Source: Amnibacterium setariae
GTDB lineage: Bacteria > Actinomycetota > Actinomycetes > Actinomycetales > Microbacteriaceae
DNA: 64,000 bases
Reading direction: 5' to 3'
Assembly: GCF_003581425.1 (NCBI RefSeq)
Contig: NZ_QXTG01000002.1
Coordinates: 558,001-622,000 of the forward strand
In this document: one piece after another, positions 40,877 to 51,084 of the stretch
Layout of the letters: every line of letters starts with the position of its first letter
How positions within the stretch are numbered: position 1 is the first letter of the stretch
Translations under genes and position numbers: made by a program
The notes under the pieces: generated by a model
What the model was told of the DNA's origin: nothing
The model's input: the letters and a program-made list of their open reading frames with translations, nothing else
The model's database searches: none

Positions 40877-40957
40877 CCCCCGCGTCGCGCGGTCACCGCG
40901 GCGATGCGCGGTCCGCATGCCGACCGCGCGACGCCAGGACGACCGCGCGACGCGGGG
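40877..40957. terminator. bidirectional terminator with a duplicated arm
   Basis: The left arm CCCCGCGTCGCGCGGTC (40878-40894) pairs perfectly over 17 bp with 40941-40957. A second copy of the right arm, GACCGCGCGACGC (40922-40934), offers a competing 13-bp pairing. It lies between the convergent thioesterase and ANTAR genes. Confidence 0.65.
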
Positions 40958-40963
40958 TGCGGG

Positions 40964-41566
40964 CTACTTCTTGGGGGCGGAGAGCTGCTCGATGACCGCG
41001 GCGGCGACGTCGTGCATCGTCAGGCGGCGGTCCATCGACGCCTTCTGGATCCAGCGGAACGCCTCCGGCTCCGTCAGGCCCATCTTCTCGTTCAGCAGGC
41101 CCTTGGCGCGGTCGACGAGCTTGCGCGTCTCGAAGCGCTCCACCATGTCGGCGACCTCGGACTCGAGGGCGACGATCTGGGCGTAGCGGGCGAGCGCGAT
41201 CTCGATCGCGGGCAGCAGGTCGGCGGGCGTGAAGGGCTTCACGACGTAGGCCAGCGCGCCGGCCTCGGTCGCCTGCTCGACGAGCTCCTTCTGGCTGAAG
41301 GCGGTGAGCAGCACGACGGGCGCGACGTGGTCCTTCGTGAGGCGCTCGGCCGCCTTGATGCCGTCGAGCTGGGGCATGCGGACGTCCATCACGACGAGGT
41401 CGGGACGGAGCTCGGTCGCGAGCTGGACTGCGGTCTCGCCGTCGCCGGCCTCGCCCACGACGTCGAATCCGTTGTCACGCAGGATCTCGACGATGTCGAG
41501 ACGGATCAGGGATTCGTCTTCCGCGACGACGACGCGGCGAGGCGCGTTGGAAACGGTCTCTGCCAC
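40964..41566 (-). CDS. ANTAR-domain response regulator (PdtaR-like)
   Basis: A 200-residue protein: receiver domain (phosphoacceptor Asp61 in VVMDVRMPQ, acidic Glu16-Asp17, Lys110) followed by a C-terminal ANTAR RNA-binding domain (about 130-195, VDRAKGLLNEKMGLTEPEAF). Such regulators act as antiterminators at paired hairpins; PdtaR of Mycobacterium works with the kinase PdtaS. No histidine kinase is adjacent. GTG start with TAGGCT seven bases upstream. It lies back to back with tRNA-Leu. Confidence 0.93.
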   Translation of the reverse strand: MAETVSNAPRRVVVAEDESLIRLDIVEILRDNGFDVVGEAGDGETAVQLATELRPDLVVMDVRMPQLDGIKAAERLTKDHVAPVVLLTAFSQKELVEQATEAGALAYVVKPFTPADLLPAIEIALARYAQIVALESEVADMVERFETRKLVDRAKGLLNEKMGLTEPEAFRWIQKASMDRRLTMHDVAAAVIEQLSAPKK

Positions 41567-41573
41567 GTCCGAG

Positions 41574-41579
41574 AGCCTA
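41574..41579 (-). promoter_or_regulatory. leaderless -10 of the ANTAR regulator
   Basis: TAGGCT, 7 nt before the GTG; no SD. Confidence 0.6.
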
Positions 41580-41597
41580 GGGTATGGAGGCGCACCG

Positions 41598-41680
41598 GCC
41601 GGTGTGGCGGAACGGCAGACGCGGCGCACTCAAAATGCGCTGTCCGTGAGGGCATGTGGGTTCGAGTCCCACCACCGGTA
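41598..41680 (+). tRNA. tRNA-Leu (CAA)
   Basis: An 83-nt class II tRNA. Acceptor arms GCCGGTG and CACCGGT pair (first pair G-U), discriminator A at 41680; anticodon stem GCGCA/TGCGC encloses loop CTCAAAA with anticodon CAA (reads UUG); long variable arm; T-arm GTGGG-TTCGAGT-CCCAC. CCA is not encoded. Confidence 0.95.
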
Positions 41681-41703
41681 CAGCGATCCCGACCCCAAGG
41701 AGT

Positions 41704-41773
41704 GGTCTCGAGTCCCTCGCCCGGGAACACCGGCCGTGGGGCCCATCGCTTCGCTCGCACCTCGACCAGCGGG
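41704..41773 (-). repeat. interrupted copy of the palindromic repeat next to tRNA-Leu
   Basis: GGTCTCGAG (41704-41712) and TCGCTTCGCTCGCACCTCGA plus following CCAGCGGG (41746-41773) match the two sides of the repeat found at 58.7-60.5 kb, but 33 bases separate them instead of the normal two. Confidence 0.65.
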
Positions 41774-41794
41774 CAGCGGCGCGGGGCGGCGCGA

Positions 41795-42187
41795 TCAGCG
41801 CAGCCGCCTGACCGCCGTGCCGCGGGTCAGCGCCCTCGGGATCTCCGCGACCGCCTCCACGCGGTCGAGCAGCGCAGCCACGGCCGCGTCGTCCGCGGCC
41901 GCATCGACCTCGACGACGTAGGCGACGCCGGTCGACGCCCACGTCGCCGGGTCGAAGCCGCCGGAGACCGCGACGCGCACGCCGAGCACGTCGACGCCCG
42001 CGTCCTCCGCCTCGCGGTACACGTCGTTCAGCACGCAGCCGCCGACCGCGACGTGCAGCAGGTGCGCGCCGGTGAACGCGCCGCGCACGCTGACGCCGCC
42101 CTCCGTCCAGCGATGGGGCGAGACGAACAGCGGCTCGTCCTCGCGGAGCGTGCCGGCCGAGACGGACACGGGGTACGTCTCGGCCAC
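41795..42187 (-). CDS. OsmC-family protein
   Basis: A 130-residue OsmC-fold protein (GAFTGAHLLHVAVGGCVLND). Only one of the two redox cysteines of OsmC/Ohr peroxidases is present (Cys51); the region of the second Cys reads IPRALTRG. It may therefore not act by the two-Cys peroxidase mechanism. GTG start 8 nt after the pyk stop with GAGGT overlapping that stop, so it is probably coupled to pyk. Confidence 0.82.
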   Translation of the reverse strand: MAETYPVSVSAGTLREDEPLFVSPHRWTEGGVSVRGAFTGAHLLHVAVGGCVLNDVYREAEDAGVDVLGVRVAVSGGFDPATWASTGVAYVVEVDAAADDAAVAALLDRVEAVAEIPRALTRGTAVRRLR

Positions 42188-42195
42188 CGTGGACC

Positions 42196-43644
42196 TCAGA
42201 CCAGGCGCTGGTAGGCGGGCGCGGCGCCGCCGATCGCGTCGCCCATCACGTGGACGCGCACGTCGTTCGTCGAGCCCGCGATGCCGGGAGGGCTCCCGGC
42301 GATGACGACGACCTTCTCGCCGCGCGAGCAGCGGTCGATGCCGAGCAGCACGTCGTCGACCTGGTGCATCAGCTCGTCCGTCGTCGTGACGCGCGGCACG
42401 AGGAACGTCTCGACGCCCCAGCTGAGCGCGAGGCGCGACCGGATGCCGGGCTCGGGCGTGAACGCGAGCACGGGGATCTGGGAGCGGAGGCGCACCATGC
42501 GGCGCACGGAGTCGCCCGACTCGGTGAAGACGCAGAGGTACTTGGCGCCGACGAAGTCCGCGACCTCGGCTGCGGCGAGCGTGATCGCGCCGCCCTGGGT
42601 GCGGGGCTTCGTGCCGAGCGGCTTGATGCGCTCGAGGCCGTGCTCCTCCGTGGAGGAGACGATGCGGGCCATGGTGGAGACGGTGACGACGGGGTACTCC
42701 CCCACGCTCGTCTCGCCCGAGAGCATGACCGCGTCGGCGCCGTCGAGCACCGCGTTCGCGACGTCGGAGGTCTCGGCGCGGGTCGGCACCGGCGAGGAGA
42801 TCATCGACTCGAGCATCTGCGTCGCGACGATGACGGGCTTCGCGAGGCGCCGGGCGATCTCGCACGCCTGCTTCTGCACGATCGGCACCTGCTCGAGCGG
42901 CAGCTCGACGCCGAGGTCGCCGCGGGCGACCATCACGCCGTCGAAGCTGTCGATGATCGCCTCGAGGTGCTCGACCGCCTGCGGCTTCTCGATCTTCGCG
43001 ATGACGGGCACGCGGCGCCCGACCTCGTCCATGATCTCGTGCACGCGGGTGAGGTCGTCCGGGCTGCGGACGAAGGACAGCGCGATCAGGTCGGCGCCCA
43101 GCTCGAGGCCCCAGCGCAGGTCGGCCTCGTCCTTGTCGGACAGCGCCGGCACGTTCACCGCGACGCCGGGCAGGTTGATGCCCTTGTTGTTCGAGACCGT
43201 GCCGGCGACGACCACGCGGGTGCGCACGCGCACGCCGTCGGTGTCGATGACCTGCACGCGGACCTTGCCGTCGTCGATCAGGAGGAAGTCGCCCGCCTTG
43301 ACGTCCTGCGGCAGGCCCTTGAACGTCGTGCCGACGAGCTCCTTCGTGCCGAGCACGTCCTCCGTCGTGATCGTGAAGACGTCGCCCTCGGCGAGCTCGT
43401 GCGGGCCGTCCGCGAACCGGCCGAGCCGGATCTTCGGGCCCTGCAGGTCGACCAGGACGCCGACCGCGCGGCCGGAGGCGTCGGAGGCCTCGCGGACGTT
43501 GCGGTACACCGCCTCGTGGACCTCGTAGCTGCCGTGGCTGAGGTTCATCCGGCAGACGTCGACGCCGGCGTCGATCACGGCTCGGATGTTCTCGAGGCTC
43601 GACGTGGCGGGGCCCAGCGTGGCGACGATCTTGGCGCGTCTCAT
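42196..43644 (-). CDS. pyk: pyruvate kinase
   Basis: A 482-residue enzyme making pyruvate and ATP from phosphoenolpyruvate. RMNLSHGSYEVH, the catalytic-lysine block VIAKIEKPQAVE, and the metal-binding MVARGDLGVELP signature are intact, followed by the C-terminal allosteric domain. ATG at 43642-43644 with at most a weak SD (GGAAC). Upstream gltD is separated by 85 nt containing a probable promoter. Confidence 0.97.
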   Translation of the reverse strand: MRRAKIVATLGPATSSLENIRAVIDAGVDVCRMNLSHGSYEVHEAVYRNVREASDASGRAVGVLVDLQGPKIRLGRFADGPHELAEGDVFTITTEDVLGTKELVGTTFKGLPQDVKAGDFLLIDDGKVRVQVIDTDGVRVRTRVVVAGTVSNNKGINLPGVAVNVPALSDKDEADLRWGLELGADLIALSFVRSPDDLTRVHEIMDEVGRRVPVIAKIEKPQAVEHLEAIIDSFDGVMVARGDLGVELPLEQVPIVQKQACEIARRLAKPVIVATQMLESMISSPVPTRAETSDVANAVLDGADAVMLSGETSVGEYPVVTVSTMARIVSSTEEHGLERIKPLGTKPRTQGGAITLAAAEVADFVGAKYLCVFTESGDSVRRMVRLRSQIPVLAFTPEPGIRSRLALSWGVETFLVPRVTTTDELMHQVDDVLLGIDRCSRGEKVVVIAGSPPGIAGSTNDVRVHVMGDAIGGAAPAYQRLV

Positions 43645-43687
43645 GCGGTGCGGTTCCAGCTTTCGGTGCGGCGGGTGGTGCGGGTCG

Positions 43688-43693
43688 AGGCTA
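43688..43693 (-). promoter_or_regulatory. probable -10 of pyk
   Basis: TAGCCT in the gltD-pyk gap, giving a leader of about 35-40 nt. Confidence 0.4.
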
Positions 43694-43729
43694 GCCGCAT
43701 GACGCGGACGGGGACGAACCGGCGGAGGG

Positions 43730-45187
43730 TCAGATCGCGATGGCGCGGTCGGTCGGCCGCACCGGGGCGGGCAGCTCGGTGCGGCCCTCCAGGTACGCGT
43801 CCACCTCGGCGGCGACGCTGCGCCCCTCGGCGATCGCCCACACGATCAGCGACTGCCCGCGGCCCGCGTCGCCCGCGACGAACACGCCCGGCTCCGAGGT
43901 CTGGAAGCGGTCGTCGCGCGACAGGTTGCCGCGCTGGTCGAAGGGCACGCCGAGCTGGCCGGCGAGGTCGTCCTGCTCCGGGCCGGTGAAGCCCATCGCG
44001 AGCAGGACCAGGTCCGCCGGGATGAGGCGCTCGGTGCCGGCGCGCGGCACGCGGCGGCCGTCGAGGTACTCGGTCTCCGCGACGCGCAGGGACTGCACGC
44101 GGCCGTTTCCGTCGTCCACGAACTCGACGGTCGAGGCGAGGAACTCGCGGTGGCCGCCCTCCTCGTGGGAGGTCGAGACCTCGAACACCGTCGGGGACAT
44201 CGGCCACGGCTGCGAGTCGCTGCGGGTCGCCGGGGGCTGCCGGCCGATCGCGAGGTTCGTCACGCTCGCGGCGCCCTGGCGGTGGGCGGTGCCGACGCAG
44301 TCCGCGCCGGTGTCGCCGCCGCCGATGACGACGACGTGGCGGTCCTCGGCGGTGATCTGGCCGGGCACGTCGTCGCCCGCGACCGCCTTGTTCGCCTGCA
44401 CCAGGTACTCCATGGCGTAGTGGATCCCGTCGAGGTCCCGCCCGGGGATCGGCAGGTCGCGCGGCACGAGCGCGCCGGTGGCGACCACGACGGCGTCGTA
44501 CCGCCGGCGCAGCTCGTCCCAGGCGATGTCCTTGCCGATCTCGACGCCCGCGCGGAAGCGGGTGCCCTCGGCGATCATCTGGTTCAGCCGCTGGTCGAGC
44601 CGCGACTTCTCCATCTTGAACTCGGGGATGCCGTAGCGGAGCAGGCCGCCGATGCGGTCGTCGCGCTCGTAGACCGCGACGGTGTGCCCGGCCCGGGTGA
44701 GCTGCTGCGCGGCGGCGAGGCCGGCGGGGCCGGACCCGACGACGGCGACGGTCTTGCCCGTGAGCCGCTGCGGCGGGTGCGGCTGCACCCAGCCGCGCTC
44801 GAAGGCCTGGTCGACGATCGAGACCTCGACCTGCTTGATCGTGACCGCGGGCTGGTTGATGCCGAGCACGCAGGACGACTCGCACGGCGCGGGGCAGAGG
44901 GTGCCCGTGAACTCCGGGAAGTTGTTCGTCGCGTGGAGCCGCTCGATGGCGAGGCGGCCCTCGCCGCGGTGCATCAGGTCGTTCCACTCGGGGATGAGGT
45001 TCCCGAGCGGGCAGCCCTGGTGGCAGAACGGGATGCCGCACTGCATGCAGCGGCCGGCCTGCCGGCGCAGCTCGCCGGACTCCTGCTGCTCGTACACCTC
45101 CTTCCAGTCCATGAGGCGGAGGGAGACGGGACGCCGCGGCGGGAGCTCCCGCTCGCGCGTCTTCAGGAAGCCCTTGGGGTCAGCCAT
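43730..45187 (-). CDS. gltD: glutamate synthase (NADPH) small subunit
   Basis: A 485-residue flavoprotein that passes electrons from NADPH to the large subunit. N-terminal cysteine clusters (GRCMQCGIPFCHQGCP, CPAPCESSC) bind [4Fe-4S] centres; two dinucleotide folds follow (VVGSGPAGLAAA for FAD, VIGGGDTGADCVG for NADPH). Located 161 nt downstream of gltB on the same strand, with several small hairpins in between. Confidence 0.96.
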   Translation of the reverse strand: MADPKGFLKTRERELPPRRPVSLRLMDWKEVYEQQESGELRRQAGRCMQCGIPFCHQGCPLGNLIPEWNDLMHRGEGRLAIERLHATNNFPEFTGTLCPAPCESSCVLGINQPAVTIKQVEVSIVDQAFERGWVQPHPPQRLTGKTVAVVGSGPAGLAAAQQLTRAGHTVAVYERDDRIGGLLRYGIPEFKMEKSRLDQRLNQMIAEGTRFRAGVEIGKDIAWDELRRRYDAVVVATGALVPRDLPIPGRDLDGIHYAMEYLVQANKAVAGDDVPGQITAEDRHVVVIGGGDTGADCVGTAHRQGAASVTNLAIGRQPPATRSDSQPWPMSPTVFEVSTSHEEGGHREFLASTVEFVDDGNGRVQSLRVAETEYLDGRRVPRAGTERLIPADLVLLAMGFTGPEQDDLAGQLGVPFDQRGNLSRDDRFQTSEPGVFVAGDAGRGQSLIVWAIAEGRSVAAEVDAYLEGRTELPAPVRPTDRAIAI

Positions 45188-45225
45188 GGTGCCTGCCGAT
45201 CGGGGTCGATGAGGAGGAAGAAGAA

Positions 45226-45316
45226 GGGCGCGAAGCGCCCCGGCGGCTCATGCCGCCGAGACGCGGAGGCGCGCCAGCGCCGGAGCAGCGCGCCGCGACG
45301 GGGCCGGCGGAGCCGG
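45226..45316 (-). repeat. cluster of four short hairpins between gltB and gltD
   Basis: GGGCGC-gaa-GCGCCC (45226-45240), CGGCGGC-tcat-GCCGCCG (45241-45258), GGCGCGC/GCGCGCC (45268-45294) and CCGGC-gga-GCCGG (45304-45316). Together they fill most of the 161-nt intercistronic gap. Likely an mRNA processing or stability element. Confidence 0.5.
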
Positions 45317-45348
45317 TCGCGGCGGGGGCGCTCCAGGAGAAGGCCGGC

Positions 45349-48300
45349 TCACCCATTGGTGGCCTCCAGGATGCGGCGCCAGACGACGTCGCCGTCGGGG
45401 TCGAGGCCCTCGCCCTCGGCCTCCGCGCGCGTCGCGAGGACGGCGGCGTAGTTCCGGGGCAGCACCTTGACGAACTCGCCGACGACCGTCTCGAAGCCGT
45501 CGAGCATCCGCTGCGCGAGCGGGGAGCCCGTCGTCTCGACGTGGCGGGCGAGCAGGTCGCGGAGGATCTCGGCGTCGGCGCTGTCCATCGGCAGCAGGTC
45601 GAGCTCGCCGGCCCGCGCGTCCGTGTTCACGCGCTCGGGCGAGAGCCGGTGGACGTAGGCGGTGCCGCCGGACATGCCCGCGCCGAGGTTGCGGCCGGTC
45701 GCGCCGAGGATCACGGCGAGTCCGCCGGTCATGTACTCGAGCGCGTGGTCGCCGACGCCCTCGACGACGGCGGTCGCACCGGAGTTGCGGACGAGGAAGC
45801 GCTCCCCCACGACGCCGGAGATGAACATCGTGCCCTGCGTCGCGCCGTAGCCGATGACGTTGCCCGCGATCACGTTGTCCTCGGCGGCGAACGCCGCGTC
45901 GGCGTGGGGCCGCAGGACGATCTCGCCGCCCGAGAGGCCCTTCCCGACGTAGTCGTTGCTGTCGCCGATGAGGCGGAGCGTGATGCCCGCGGGCAGGAAC
46001 GCGCCGAAGGACTGGCCGGCGGAGCCGGTCAGCACGACCTCGATCGAGCCGGACGGGAGGCCGTGCTCGCCGTGGCGCTTCGTCAGCTCGTGGCCGAGCA
46101 TCGTCCCGACGGCGCGCTCCGTGTTGCGGACCGGCAGCTCGATGCGGGTCGTCCCGCCGTTCGCGAGCACGTCGGCGGCCCGCTGGATCAGCAGGTTGTC
46201 GAAGTGCTCCTCGAGCTCGTGGTCCTGCCCGACGCGGCGGGTGCGCGGCTCCTCGTCGGCGAAGGTCGGGCCGACGAGGATCGGCTCGAGGTCGAGGCCG
46301 TCGGCCTTCCAGTGCTCGACCGCCGCGTCGACGTCGAGCAGCTCCTTGCGGCCGATGACCTCCTCGAGGCTCCGGTAGCCGAGCTGCGCGAGCAGCTCGC
46401 GCACCTCCTGCGCGATGAACTCGAAGAAGTTCACGACGAACTCCGGCTTGCCCGTGAAGCGGGCGCGCAGCTCGGGGTTCTGCGTCGCGACGCCGACCGG
46501 GCAGGTGTCGAGGTGGCAGACGCGCATCATGACGCAGCCCTCGACGATCAGCGGGGCGGTCGCGAAGCCGAACTCCTCCGCGCCGAGCAGCGCCGCGACG
46601 AGCACGTCGCGGCCCGTCTTCATCTGGCCGTCGACCTGCACGGTGACGCGGTCGCGCAGCCCGTTCAGCATCAGCGTCTGCTGCGCCTCCGCGAGGCCGA
46701 GCTCCCACGGCGTGCCCGCGTGCTTCAGCGAGTTGAGCGGGGAGGCGCCCGTGCCGCCGTCGTGGCCGGAGACGAGCACGACGTCGGCCTTCGCCTTCGT
46801 CACGCCGGCCGCGACCGCGCCGATGCCCGACTGGCTGACGAGCTTCACGTGCACGCGCGCCGACGGGTTCGCCCGCTTCAGGTCGAAGATGAGCTGCTTC
46901 AGGTCCTCGATCGAGTAGATGTCGTGGTGCGGCGGCGGCGAGATCAGGCCGACGCCCGCGGTGGAGTGCCGCGTCCGCGCGATCCACGGGTACATCTTCG
47001 CCGGGGGCAGCTGCCCGCCCTCGCCGGGCTTCGCGCCCTGCGCCATCTTGATCTGGATGTCGTCGGCGTGCGTCAGGTACATGCTCGTGACGCCGAAGCG
47101 GCCGGACGCGACCTGCTTGATCTTCGAGCGGCGCTCGGGGTCGAGCAGGCGCTCGACGTCCTCGCCGCCCTCGCCGGTGTTCGACCGGCCGCCGAGCCGG
47201 TTCATCGCGATCGCGAGGGTCTCGTGCGCCTCCTTCGAGATGGAGCCGTACGACATCGCCCCGGTCTGGAAGCGGGTGACGATCGAGTCGATCGACTCGA
47301 CCTCGTCCAGCGGCACCGGCTCGCGGTGCGCCGAGGCGAAGCGGAACAGGCCGCGCAGCGTCATCAGGTCGGTCGACTGGTCGTCGACGAGCTTCGTGTA
47401 CTCCTTGAACACGTCGTATCGGCGCGAGCGCGTGGAGTGCTGCAGCCGGAAGACGGTCTCGGGGTTGAAGAGGTGCGGCGGCCCGCCGCGGCGCCACTGG
47501 TACTCGCCGCCGGTCGCCAGGCCCACGTGCGTGAGCGCCGCGTCCTCCTCCGGGAACGCCGCCGCGTGCCGCGCCGCGCTCTCCGCCGCGATCTCGGGCA
47601 TGCCGATGCCGCCGAGCTTCGTGGTGGTGCCGGTGAAGTACTCCTGCACGAACTCGGCGGAGAGGCCGACGGCCTCGAACGCCTGCGCGGCCGCGTAGGA
47701 GGACACCGTGGAGATGCCCATCTTCGACATGATCTTCAGCACGCCCTTGCCGAGCGCCTTGATCAGGTTCCGGACCGCCTTCTCCGGCGTGATGCCCGTG
47801 ATGGTGCCGGAGCGGACGAGCTGCTCGACCGTCTCCATCGCGAGGTACGGGTTCACGGCGGAGGCGCCGTAGCCGATGAGCAGCGCGACGTGGTGCACCT
47901 CGCGCACGTCGCCCGCCTCGACGATCAGGCCGACCTTCATCCGGTTCTGCTTCCGGATCAGGTGGTGGTGGATCGCGGAGATCATCAGCAGGCTCGGCAC
48001 CGGCGCGAGCTCGCGGCTCGAGTCGCGGTCGGACAGCACGATGTACTCGGCGCCGCGCTCGATCGCGCGGTCGACCTCGGCCCGCATCGCCTCGATGCGG
48101 TCCTCGAGGGCCCGCTCGCCGTCCTCGACCCGGTAGAGGCCGCGCACGACCGTCGTCATCGCCGAGCCCGGCGTCGCGTCGATGTGCTGCAGCTTCGCGA
48201 GCTCGTCGTTGTCGATCACCGGGAAGTCGAGGACGACCTGGCGGGCGTGCTCCGGCGTGGAGGCGAGCAGGTTGCGCTCCGGTCCGAGGCCGAGCTTCAG

Positions 48301-49926
48301 GGAGGTGACGACCTCCTCGCGGATCGAGTCGAGCGGCGGGTTCGTGACCTGCGCGAACTGCTGCACGAAGTAGTCGAAGAGCAGCCGAGGCCGCTTCGAC
48401 AGGATCGCGATCGGGGTGTCGGAGCCCATCGCGCCGAGCGGCTCGGCGCCCTTCTCGCCCATCGGGCCGAGCAGGATCCGCACCTCCTCGTCGGTGTAGC
48501 CGAAGGTCCGCTGCCGGCGCTGCACGGAGGCGGGCGTGTGCACGACGTGCTCGCGCTCGGGGAGGTCGGCGAGGCGGATGCGCGCGTGCTCGAGGTACTC
48601 GCCCCACGGCTTGCTCGTCGCGAGGGTCGACTTGATCTCGTCGTCCGCGATGATGCGGCCCTCGACGGTGTCGACGAGGAACATCTTCCCGGGGCGGAGC
48701 CGGCCGCGGCGGGCCACGCGGCCCGGGGCGATGTCGAGCACGCCGGTCTCCGAGGCGAGCACGATCAGGCCGTCGGTCGTCTCGAGCCAGCGACCCGGGC
48801 GCAGCCCGTTTCGGTCGAGGGTCGCGCCGACGAGCGATCCGTCGGTGAAGACGATCGCGGCGGGGCCGTCCCACGGCTCCATGAGGCCCGAGTGGTACTC
48901 GTAGAACGCGCGCAGGTCGGGGTCGAGGTCGGGCTGGTTCTCCCACGCCTCCGGCACCATCATCATCACCGCGTGCGGGAGGCTGCGGCCGGAGAGGCTG
49001 AGCAGCTCGACGACCTCGTCGAACGACGCCGAGTCGCTCGCGCCCGGCGTGCAGATCGGCAGCAGCGGCGCGACGTCGCCGATCAGCTCGCTCGAGAGCT
49101 GCGACTGGCGGGCCCGCATCCAGTTGCGGTTGCCCTGCACGGTGTTGATCTCGCCGTTGTGGGCGATCATCCGGAACGGCTGCGCGAGCGGCCACGACGG
49201 GAACGTGTTCGTCGAGTAGCGCGAGTGCACGAGCGCGAGCGTCGAGGCGAACCGCTCGTCGGACAGGTCCGGGTAGAACGGCTCGAGCTGCAGGGTCGTG
49301 ACCATGCCCTTGTAGACGACGGTCCGGCTCGACAGCGACGCGAAGTAGGCCTGGTGCTCGCGCTCGGCGCGCTTGCGGAGGCGCATCGCGCGGCGGTCGA
49401 GGACGATGCCGGCCGGCCGCTCGCCCTCGCCGCGGTGCACCGCGGCGAGGAAGAGCTGCTCGATGACCGGCATCGCGGCGCGCGCCTGCGTGCCGATCGT
49501 CTCCGGGCGGGTCGGCACCGGGCGCCAGCCGAGGACCTCGAGGCCCTCCTCCGCCGCGATCGCCGCGACCGCGGCCTTCAGCCCGTTGCGCTCGCGGGCG
49601 TCGGTGGGCAGGAAGCCGAGGCCGACCGCGTACTCCCCCGCGCCGGGCAGCGCGAAGGGCGCGACGGCGGCGAGGAACTCGTGCGGGACCTGCGTGACGA
49701 TGCCCGCGCCGTCGCCGGTGCCGGCGTCGGAGCCGACGGCCCCGCGGTGCTCGAGGTGCCGCAGCGCGTCGAGGGCGTGGTCGATGATGTCATGGCCGGG
49801 CGTCCCGCGGAGCGTCGCGACCATCGCGAGCCCGCAGGCGTCCTTCTCGGCGGCGGGGTCGTAGAGACCCGTCGCGGCCGGCACCGTGCTGAACGGCATG
49901 CCCGTACGGGGCGGGGTGTCGATCAT
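45349..49926 (-). CDS. gltB: glutamate synthase (NADPH) large subunit
   Basis: A 1,525-residue enzyme converting glutamine and 2-oxoglutarate to two glutamates. A 30-residue propeptide precedes the nucleophile Cys31 ([10 protein letters not shown]) of the class II amidotransferase domain; then the central domain, the FMN/[3Fe-4S] synthase domain ([17 protein letters not shown]) and the C-terminal beta-helix GXGXG domain ([14 protein letters not shown]). ATG with GGAGGA upstream. Partner gltD follows. Confidence 0.97.
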   Translation of the reverse strand: MIDTPPRTGMPFSTVPAATGLYDPAAEKDACGLAMVATLRGTPGHDIIDHALDALRHLEHRGAVGSDAGTGDGAGIVTQVPHEFLAAVAPFALPGAGEYAVGLGFLPTDARERNGLKAAVAAIAAEEGLEVLGWRPVPTRPETIGTQARAAMPVIEQLFLAAVHRGEGERPAGIVLDRRAMRLRKRAEREHQAYFASLSSRTVVYKGMVTTLQLEPFYPDLSDERFASTLALVHSRYSTNTFPSWPLAQPFRMIAHNGEINTVQGNRNWMRARQSQLSSELIGDVAPLLPICTPGASDSASFDEVVELLSLSGRSLPHAVMMMVPEAWENQPDLDPDLRAFYEYHSGLMEPWDGPAAIVFTDGSLVGATLDRNGLRPGRWLETTDGLIVLASETGVLDIAPGRVARRGRLRPGKMFLVDTVEGRIIADDEIKSTLATSKPWGEYLEHARIRLADLPEREHVVHTPASVQRRQRTFGYTDEEVRILLGPMGEKGAEPLGAMGSDTPIAILSKRPRLLFDYFVQQFAQVTNPPLDSIREEVVTSLKLGLGPERNLLASTPEHARQVVLDFPVIDNDELAKLQHIDATPGSAMTTVVRGLYRVEDGERALEDRIEAMRAEVDRAIERGAEYIVLSDRDSSRELAPVPSLLMISAIHHHLIRKQNRMKVGLIVEAGDVREVHHVALLIGYGASAVNPYLAMETVEQLVRSGTITGITPEKAVRNLIKALGKGVLKIMSKMGISTVSSYAAAQAFEAVGLSAEFVQEYFTGTTTKLGGIGMPEIAAESAARHAAAFPEEDAALTHVGLATGGEYQWRRGGPPHLFNPETVFRLQHSTRSRRYDVFKEYTKLVDDQSTDLMTLRGLFRFASAHREPVPLDEVESIDSIVTRFQTGAMSYGSISKEAHETLAIAMNRLGGRSNTGEGGEDVERLLDPERRSKIKQVASGRFGVTSMYLTHADDIQIKMAQGAKPGEGGQLPPAKMYPWIARTRHSTAGVGLISPPPHHDIYSIEDLKQLIFDLKRANPSARVHVKLVSQSGIGAVAAGVTKAKADVVLVSGHDGGTGASPLNSLKHAGTPWELGLAEAQQTLMLNGLRDRVTVQVDGQMKTGRDVLVAALLGAEEFGFATAPLIVEGCVMMRVCHLDTCPVGVATQNPELRARFTGKPEFVVNFFEFIAQEVRELLAQLGYRSLEEVIGRKELLDVDAAVEHWKADGLDLEPILVGPTFADEEPRTRRVGQDHELEEHFDNLLIQRAADVLANGGTTRIELPVRNTERAVGTMLGHELTKRHGEHGLPSGSIEVVLTGSAGQSFGAFLPAGITLRLIGDSNDYVGKGLSGGEIVLRPHADAAFAAEDNVIAGNVIGYGATQGTMFISGVVGERFLVRNSGATAVVEGVGDHALEYMTGGLAVILGATGRNLGAGMSGGTAYVHRLSPERVNTDARAGELDLLPMDSADAEILRDLLARHVETTGSPLAQRMLDGFETVVGEFVKVLPRNYAAVLATRAEAEGEGLDPDGDVVWRRILEATNG

Positions 49927-50043
49927 GGCGTCCTCCAGGGAACCCGGGATCGGGGGGACTGTGATCGGGACGGCGTCGGCCCGTCGTGCGATTGCGGCGC
50001 TGCCGCCGATGCGGACGGCGGTCGTGTGCTCCGCCGTGTCACC

Positions 50044-51021
50044 TCACCGGGACGAGGTCGGGGCTCCGCTTGTGGCGGGCACCTCGGCCTGATCCGCGTC
50101 GGGATCGTCCTCGAGGTCCGCGGCGGTGTAGCGGGATACTACCGGCGCATCGGGCACCCACTCGCGCCCCGGCCGGTACACGGAGGTCTCGACCCCCGGG
50201 TGGCGACGGCGCGACCACAGGATGATCGCGAGGCCGAGCAGGATCGAGAGGAACGCGGCCCACACGTTGACGCGCAGCCCGAGGTAGACCGTCGTCGGGT
50301 CGATGCGGATCGACTCGAAGACGCTGCGGCCGATGCCGTACCAGATGAGGTACATCCCGAGGGCGCGGCCCCAGCGGAGGGCGACCCGCCGCTCGATCAG
50401 CAGGATGAGGACCGCGCCGGCGGTGTTCCAGACCAGTTCGTAGAGGAAGGTCGGGTGGAACAGCGTGCCCGCGGGCAGCCCGGCGGGGAAGGCCGCGTTG
50501 CTGGTCGGCACCTCGAGGCCCCACGGCAGCGTGGTCGGCATGCCGTAGAGCTCCGTGTTGAACCAGTTGCCGAGCCGGCCGACGGCCTGGGCGAGCAGCA
50601 TGCCGGGCGCGAGCGCGTCGGCGAACGAGAGGAAGCGGACCCCGGTCCAGCGGCTGGCGATCCAGACGCCGACCGCGCCGCCCAGGATCGAGCCGAAGAT
50701 CGCGTTGCCGCCGTTCCAGATCGCGATGGCGTTGAGCCAGGTCGCGCCGTCGGTGAGCGGGTGCTCCGGGCCGAAGTAGTCGCCGACGTGGGTGAGCACG
50801 TGCCAGGCGCGGGCGCCGATGAGCGCGAGCGGGACGGCGACGATCGCGAAGTCGACGACGACGCCGGGCTGGCCGCCCCGCTTCGTCAGGCGCCGCGACG
50901 TGAGCAGGACGGCGACGATGATGCCCGCGAGGATGCACAGCGCGTAGCTGTGGATCGTGAAGATGCCGATCGAGAACGAGGCCCAGGAGGCGGGCGGGCT
51001 CGGGATGGACGCCGGGATCAC
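50044..51021 (-). CDS. lgt: prolipoprotein diacylglyceryl transferase
   Basis: A 325-residue membrane enzyme that attaches diacylglycerol to the lipobox cysteine of prolipoproteins. About seven hydrophobic helices and the Lgt signature around GRLGNWFNTELYG; a hydrophilic C-terminal extension of about 40 residues (acidic, with DDPDADQ). The start GTG (51019-51021) has TATCTT seven bases upstream and no SD. It follows trpA, as in many actinobacteria. Confidence 0.94.
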   Translation of the reverse strand: MIPASIPSPPASWASFSIGIFTIHSYALCILAGIIVAVLLTSRRLTKRGGQPGVVVDFAIVAVPLALIGARAWHVLTHVGDYFGPEHPLTDGATWLNAIAIWNGGNAIFGSILGGAVGVWIASRWTGVRFLSFADALAPGMLLAQAVGRLGNWFNTELYGMPTTLPWGLEVPTSNAAFPAGLPAGTLFHPTFLYELVWNTAGAVLILLIERRVALRWGRALGMYLIWYGIGRSVFESIRIDPTTVYLGLRVNVWAAFLSILLGLAIILWSRRRHPGVETSVYRPGREWVPDAPVVSRYTAADLEDDPDADQAEVPATSGAPTSSR

Positions 51022-51028
51022 GGCCTCG

Positions 51029-51034
51029 AAGATA
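51029..51034 (-). promoter_or_regulatory. leaderless -10 of lgt
   Basis: TATCTT, 7 nt before the lgt GTG, giving lgt its own promoter at the end of the trp operon. Confidence 0.55.
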
Positions 51035-51084
51035 CCGGCCGGGTGCGACTCCCCCGCTCGCCGCCGCCGGATCGTGACCCGGGG

